From Aquincola sp. (lineage in GTDB: Bacteria > Pseudomonadota > Gammaproteobacteria > Burkholderiales > Burkholderiaceae_C), in NCBI GenBank assembly GCA_029884035.1, contig JAOUIM010000095.1:1-10692 (forward strand): a DNA stretch of 10,692 bases, in the 5' to 3' direction. Below the pieces are notes generated by a model that saw only the letters and a program-made list of their open reading frames with translations, was not told the DNA's origin and did no database searches. The position numbers and the translations under genes are program-made. Below are positions 6,837 to 10,692 of this stretch, in pieces (the first letter of the stretch is position 1; each line of letters opens with the position of its first letter).

Positions 6837-7511
6837 ATGACCCGGGAACGACCGACCGTCCTGCTCGCCGGTGCGAGCGGCCTCGTCGGCCGCGCCTTGC
6901 TGGCCCAGCTGCTCGCCGACGACCGCGCGCGCGTGCACGCGCTGCTGCGGCGCGAGGTGCCGGACCTGCCTGCATCGGACGCCCTCACGCCCCACCTGAT
7001 CGATTTCGCGCGGCCCGCCGGGTTGCCGCGCGCCGATGAGCTGTACGTCGCGCTGGGCACCACGATCAAGGTCGCCGGCTCAAAGGCGGCTTTTCGCGCT
7101 GTGGACCTTGACGCCGTCGTCAGTGTCGCTCGCGCCGCTCGCGAGGCGGGCGTCGAGCGCTGTGCGGTCGTGTCGGCGCTCGGCGCCGATCCGAAGGCGA
7201 GGGTCTTCTACAACCGCGTGAAGGGCGAGATGGAAGGGGCGCTGCGCGCACTGCGCTTCGAGCGCCTCGTCATCGCGCGGCCCTCGCTGCTGGCCGGTGC
7301 CCGCGCGGCCCTTGGGCAGCCGACACGCCTTGGCGAGCAACTCACATTGGGGCTGCTCGCGCCGATCGGCGCGCTGCTGCCCGCCTCGGTGCGACCGATC
7401 GACGCAGCAGTCGTCGCCCGCGCGATGCGCTTGGCGCTGCGCACGGACGGTCTGTCGACGCAGATCCTCGAGTCAGGCGCGCTGCAGGCGTTGGGCAAGG
7501 ACCGCGCATGA
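6837..7511 (+). CDS. NAD(P)-binding atypical SDR (HTATIP2/TIP30-like)
   Basis: A 224-residue single Rossmann domain. The nucleotide-binding loop is GASGLVG (12-18). Ser113 in VVSALGAD and the pair Tyr125/Lys129 (YNRVK) fit the SDR Ser-Tyr-x3-Lys catalytic set. The segment ALGTTIKVAGSKAAF (72-86) and ARPSLLAG (147-154) match atypical SDRs of the HTATIP2 / NAD(P)H-binding group. With the Tyr-Lys pair intact it may be an oxidoreductase or a redox sensor; the substrate is unknown. No Shine-Dalgarno precedes ATG 6837, where a hairpin sits instead. The stop overlaps the next ATG (ATGA at 7508-7511), starting a run of four coupled genes. A GTG or later ATG start is not better supported. Confidence 0.9.
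   Translation: MTRERPTVLLAGASGLVGRALLAQLLADDRARVHALLRREVPDLPASDALTPHLIDFARPAGLPRADELYVALGTTIKVAGSKAAFRAVDLDAVVSVARAAREAGVERCAVVSALGADPKARVFYNRVKGEMEGALRALRFERLVIARPSLLAGARAALGQPTRLGEQLTLGLLAPIGALLPASVRPIDAAVVARAMRLALRTDGLSTQILESGALQALGKDRA
7497..7501 (+). promoter_or_regulatory. Shine-Dalgarno for the beta-CASP gene
   Basis: AAGGA ends 6 nt before ATG 7508, inside the last codons of the SDR gene. It supports the start that overlaps the SDR stop codon. Confidence 0.6.
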
Positions 7512-8863
7512 GAATCACATCGTTCGGCGGTGCCGACGGCGTCACCGGCTCGAAACACCTGGTCGAGCTCGGCGGCTCGCGCGTGCTGCTGGACTGCGGC
7601 CTGTTCCAGGGCCTCAAGTTGCACCGCGAACGCAATTGGCAACCGCTGCCGATCGACATCGCCTCGATCGATGCGGTGGTGCTGTCGCACGCGCACCTCG
7701 ACCACAGCGGCTGGCTGCCGGTGTTGGTGCGACAGGGGTGGCGCGGCCCGGTCTTCGCAAGCCCGGCGACGCGCGATCTCGCCGCCGTGTTGCTGGCCGA
7801 CAGCGCGCACCTCCAGGAGGAAGATGCACGCCGGACCAACAAGTACACCACCTCACGCCATGGCAAGGCGCTGCCGCTGTACACACGCGCCGACTCGGCG
7901 CGCGCGATGACGCAGGTCGTGCCGCTTGCGCCGGGCCAGGCCACGCGCATCAGCCGGCTCGAGATCCTGCTCACCCCGGTGGGACACCTGCTCGGTGCCT
8001 GCGCGGTCACGCTCGCCTCGGGCCGCGAGCGGATCGTGTTCTCGGGTGACCTCGGTCGCACGAACGACCTGCTGCTGCCCGGGCCCGAACGCATCGCCCG
8101 CGCCGACGTGCTGCTGGTCGAAGCCACCTATGGCAACCGGCTGCACCCGAGGGAAGATGTGCAGGCGCGGCTGGGCGACATCATCCGCCACACCGTGCAG
8201 CGCGGCGGCAGCGTACTGTTGCCGTCTTTCGCGGTGGGTCGCGCACAGGCGCTGCTGCTGGTGCTGCAGCGCCTCAAGCGCGCGGGCGACATTCCGCCGT
8301 CGCTGCCGATCTTCCTAGACAGCCCGATGGCGATTGCCGCCACCGATTTGACGATGCACCATCGCAAGCTGTTGCGGGTCGCCCCGCGCGAGCTGTCGCG
8401 CCTGACCGAGGGTGTGCGTTTCATCGAAACCGGCGCCCAGTCGCAGCGGCTCGCGCGCAACCGGATGCCGGCCGTGATCATCTCGGCCAGTGGCATGGCT
8501 ACGGGTGGGCGCGTGCTGCACCATCTGCAGGTGATGGCGCCCGATCCGCGCCACCACATCGTGTTCCCGGGCTTCCAGGTGGCCGGCACGCGCGGCGCGC
8601 GATTGATCGGTGGTGAACGCGAAGTCAAGATCTACGGCGAGATGGTGCCGGTCCGCGCCGAGGTCAGCCACCTTGAGGGCTTCTCGGGACACGCCGATGC
8701 CGACGAACTGATGCAATGGCTGCGTGGCTTCGAACACCCGCCGCGGCACTGCTTCGTCGTCCATGGCAATCCCGAGGCCACCGACGCGCTGCGCTTTCGC
8801 ATCAGCCATGAATTGGGCTGGCGCGCCAGCGTGCCGCCACATGCACAGGCCGTCGAGGCGTGA
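7508..8863 (+). CDS. Beta-CASP metallo-beta-lactamase-fold hydrolase (probable RNase)
   Basis: A 451-residue soluble protein with a metallo-beta-lactamase domain interrupted by a beta-CASP insert, as in CPSF73-like and TTHA0252-like RNases. Visible metal ligands are H61-A-H63-L-D65-H66 (motif 2), His160 in TPVGH (motif 3) and Asp181 in SGDLG (motif 4). Beta-CASP motif A is Glu205 in LVEATYG, motif B is His395 in SGHAD, and motif C is His419 in VVHG. SASGMATGGR (326-335) is a further family signature. All catalytic positions are filled, so it should be an active zinc hydrolase, most likely on RNA. Beta-proteobacteria usually rely on RNase E, so its RNA target is unclear. The ATG overlaps the SDR stop (ATGA) and its TGA overlaps the next GTG (GTGA). 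RNase J is longer and has a C-terminal domain absent here. Confidence 0.95.
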   Translation: MRITSFGGADGVTGSKHLVELGGSRVLLDCGLFQGLKLHRERNWQPLPIDIASIDAVVLSHAHLDHSGWLPVLVRQGWRGPVFASPATRDLAAVLLADSAHLQEEDARRTNKYTTSRHGKALPLYTRADSARAMTQVVPLAPGQATRISRLEILLTPVGHLLGACAVTLASGRERIVFSGDLGRTNDLLLPGPERIARADVLLVEATYGNRLHPREDVQARLGDIIRHTVQRGGSVLLPSFAVGRAQALLLVLQRLKRAGDIPPSLPIFLDSPMAIAATDLTMHHRKLLRVAPRELSRLTEGVRFIETGAQSQRLARNRMPAVIISASGMATGGRVLHHLQVMAPDPRHHIVFPGFQVAGTRGARLIGGEREVKIYGEMVPVRAEVSHLEGFSGHADADELMQWLRGFEHPPRHCFVVHGNPEATDALRFRISHELGWRASVPPHAQAVEA

Positions 8864-10152
8864 GCGGCGAGTTGGGGCAGCCCTGGATCGGTCTGGCCGT
8901 CGCGCTCGGTGTCGGGTTGCTCGTCGGTATCGAGCGCGAGCGCCGCAAGGGGCGTGGCCCGGGCCGCTCGGCGGCCGGCATGCGCAGCTTCGCGCTGGTC
9001 ACGATGGCTGGCGCGCTGGCCCAGACCATCGGGGCCGACACGGCGCTGGTGGCGGCCGGCGCGGTCGCGGTTGCCACCCTCGCGGCAATCGCCTACTGGC
9101 GGACGAGCGGCCCGCAGGCGACCGACCCCGGCCTGACCACCGAGGTCGCACTCCTCGTCTCCTACCTCGTGGGCGTGCAATGCGTGCGTGCACCACCGCT
9201 CGGCGCAGCCTGCGGCGCCGTGCTCGCCGGCCTTCTGGCGGCACGCGAGAACATGCACCGCTTTGCGACCGAGTGGCTTTCCGACGCCGAAGTGCAGGAC
9301 GCACTCGTGCTGGCGGCGGTCGCACTGGTGGTCGTCCCGCTTGCACCGGCCGAGCCGCTTGCCATCCTTGGCGGACTGTCGCTGCGCAAGGTCGCGACGC
9401 TCGTGCTCTTGATCCTGGCGATCCAGGCTGCGGCCCATGTCGCGCGGCGCCTGCTGGGGCCACGACAGGCGCTCGCGCTGTCTGGCCTGCTCGGTGGCTT
9501 CATCTCGAGCACGGCGACGATCGCCACCTTCGGCGCGCAATCGCGCAATGAAAGCGATGCCGCCGCGCGCGGCGCACTCGCCGGCGCCGCGGCACTGTCA
9601 GGCGCCGCGACTTGGTTGCAGGCCCTGGTGGTGTGCGCCGTGGCCAGCCCGTCGCTGTGGGCCTCGCTCCTACCACCGGCTGCGGCCGGTGCCGCGGTGG
9701 CCACCGCAGGGGCATGGGCGCTCGCGCGCGTTGGTGCCGGCGGACGGATCCAGGACGCGCCGACGCTGGCCGAACGCCGCCCGCTGCGACTGCGCGAGGC
9801 GCTATGCGTCGCGGGGCTGTTGCTCGCCGTGGCCGCCATGGTTGCTTGGACGCGCGCGCAATTCGGCAGTGGCGGCCTGTGGATCGGAACGGCACTGGCC
9901 GCGTTGGCCGACGCGCATGCACCGATCGCCGCGGGCCTGTCGATGCACCACGTGGGCAACATCGCTGCCGGCGACGCGCTGCGCGCGGTCCTGCTCGCGA
10001 TCGGGATCAACACGGTGAGCCGCACGGTCGTCGCGACGTTCGCAGGCGGAGCGCGCTACGGCCTGCGCGTCGCCGGTGTGCTCGCCGCGTCGGTTGCCGC
10101 TGCGGGTCTGGTCTTGGCGTGGTGGCCAGCGCTGGGCACACTAGCCGCATGA
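8860..10152 (+). CDS. MgtC/SapB-DUF4010 family membrane protein
   Basis: A 430-residue inner-membrane protein with about 11-12 hydrophobic helices. The N-terminal part (residues 9-55) has the MgtC/SapB pattern: a Gly-rich helix GLAVALGVGLLVGIERERR then GMRSFALVTMAGAL. The C-terminal half has DUF4010 signatures GLLGGFISSTATIATF (209-224) and ALADAHAP (348-355). MgtC proteins are linked to low-magnesium survival, but DUF4010 proteins have no established role that I know. The start is GTG 8860, giving a 4-nt GTGA overlap with the beta-CASP stop. GAGG at 8855-8858 is too close to act as a normal Shine-Dalgarno, so re-initiation is likely. The first in-frame ATG (8980) would cut the MgtC helix. 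It is followed by the EEP gene through an ATGA overlap. Confidence 0.92.
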   Translation: MSGELGQPWIGLAVALGVGLLVGIERERRKGRGPGRSAAGMRSFALVTMAGALAQTIGADTALVAAGAVAVATLAAIAYWRTSGPQATDPGLTTEVALLVSYLVGVQCVRAPPLGAACGAVLAGLLAARENMHRFATEWLSDAEVQDALVLAAVALVVVPLAPAEPLAILGGLSLRKVATLVLLILAIQAAAHVARRLLGPRQALALSGLLGGFISSTATIATFGAQSRNESDAAARGALAGAAALSGAATWLQALVVCAVASPSLWASLLPPAAAGAAVATAGAWALARVGAGGRIQDAPTLAERRPLRLREALCVAGLLLAVAAMVAWTRAQFGSGGLWIGTALAALADAHAPIAAGLSMHHVGNIAAGDALRAVLLAIGINTVSRTVVATFAGGARYGLRVAGVLAASVAAAGLVLAWWPALGTLAA

Positions 10153-10692
10153 ATCCAGACACGCAAGAACCGCCCTCGCCTGCCACCCTGGTGCTCGCGA
10201 CCTGCAATACGCTGAATCTTGCGAACCCCGGTCGCGTCTTCTACGACAACGTGGAGTCATACGACGTCGACGAGTACGCACGCAAGGTCCACTGGTTGGG
10301 CGGCATGCTGCGTCGTGTGAACGCCGACGTGGTCGCGTTGCAGGAAGTCTGGGACGAGTCGGCGCTGCGAGACGTGATCGCGGCCAGTGGCCTGCGCTAC
10401 CCCCATGTGGCGGCGCCCGGCGCCGAACAAGGGGCGCAGGGCACACCGCGCGTGGGACTGGCGAGCCGATGCCGCGTGGTCGAGGTGAGGTCGCATCAGG
10501 CTTTCACGCCCTCGCACGCCGTCCCTGTGCCCGAGCTGGGCGAGCACCGCGCGTTCGAGCGACCGGTCCTCGAGGCCTTGATCGAGCTGCCCGGCGAGCG
10601 CGGCACCTTGCGGGTGCTCGTGGCCCACCTGAAGAGCAAACGGCCGAAGTTCCTCCAGGATGCGGCGGGCAACCCCCTCGAGGACCGCGACG
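10149..10692 (+). CDS. Endonuclease/exonuclease/phosphatase family protein, 3' end outside window
   Basis: Open frame of 181 codons with no stop before the window ends, so this is a 5' partial gene. The product looks like an EEP-fold metal-dependent hydrolase (DNase I/ExoIII superfamily). Near the N-terminus LVLATCNTLNLANPGRVFYD carries the metal/substrate Asn20. DVVALQEVWDE has the metal-binding Glu66. VLVAHLKSKRPKF (156-168) resembles the later conserved H-x-K segment of this subgroup. The C-terminal catalytic D-x-N and S-D-H motifs would lie beyond the window. There is no signal peptide, so it is likely cytosolic. Substrate (DNA, RNA, phospholipid or inositol phosphate) cannot be told. ATG 10149 overlaps the DUF4010 stop (ATGA); there is no Shine-Dalgarno, consistent with coupled re-initiation. 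Confidence 0.88.
   Translation, partial: MNPDTQEPPSPATLVLATCNTLNLANPGRVFYDNVESYDVDEYARKVHWLGGMLRRVNADVVALQEVWDESALRDVIAASGLRYPHVAAPGAEQGAQGTPRVGLASRCRVVEVRSHQAFTPSHAVPVPELGEHRAFERPVLEALIELPGERGTLRVLVAHLKSKRPKFLQDAAGNPLEDRD

Noticed and set aside
5314..6975. 553-codon minus-strand open frame antisense to rhlE
   Set aside because: It lacks any recognisable motif and opposes a helicase in which every motif is present; a GC-skew shadow frame.
8632..9540. 302-codon minus-strand open frame across the beta-CASP and DUF4010 genes
   Set aside because: It spans the junction of two well-supported plus-strand genes and has a biased Arg/Gln/Ala composition without domains.
10257..10628. 123-codon minus-strand open frame opposite the EEP gene
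   Set aside because: The plus-strand frame from 10149 has conserved EEP residues (N20, E66, H160) and an ATGA overlap; the minus frame has neither a motif nor a ribosome binding site.

Overview
The window is GC-rich (by eye about two thirds G+C) with dense, mostly overlapping genes. Together with the gene families present (EttA, RhlE, a YqjD/YqjE/YqjK-type cluster, a DUF4010 MgtC-like protein) it looks like chromosome of a beta-proteobacterium, probably Burkholderiales. That placement is inferred from style and protein resemblance, not from a marker gene. No tRNA, rRNA, CRISPR, insertion sequence or phage signal was seen, and the region reads as ordinary core or soft-core chromosome.

Layout. 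(1) 1-780: the 5' end of a minus-strand gene for a Tat-exported protein (possibly a Rieske-type protein, tentative) diverges from a small four-helix, His-rich membrane protein resembling part of heme-copper oxidase subunit I. (2) 781-2445, minus: ettA, a complete ribosome-associated ABC-F ATPase, convergent with the preceding gene. (3) 2558-4158, plus: an MFS exporter and a DUF4870-type membrane protein, coupled by an ATGA overlap. (4) 4214-5227, minus: a three-gene cluster for a DUF883/YqjD-type membrane-anchored helical protein, a YqjE/holin-X-like two-helix membrane protein and a YqjK-like protein. A strong GC hairpin at 4174-4201 separates it from the convergent DUF4870 gene. (5) 5228-5478: an AT-rich divergent control region. 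(6) 5479-10692, plus: rhlE (DEAD-box RNA helicase), then after 26 nt an atypical SDR, a beta-CASP metallo-beta-lactamase-fold protein, an MgtC/SapB-DUF4010 membrane protein and an endonuclease/exonuclease/phosphatase protein cut by the window end. The last four are joined by three consecutive 4-nt start/stop overlaps (ATGA, GTGA, ATGA), so they are very likely one translationally coupled unit.

Working together. Several products plausibly touch RNA or ribosomes: EttA gates translation initiation by energy state, YqjD-type proteins bind ribosomes at the membrane in E. coli, RhlE remodels RNA or pre-ribosomes, and the beta-CASP protein belongs to a family containing RNases. The least understood item is the tightly coupled SDR / beta-CASP / MgtC-DUF4010 / EEP operon. 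It pairs two predicted hydrolases with a membrane protein and a Rossmann protein, and no published joint function is known to me.
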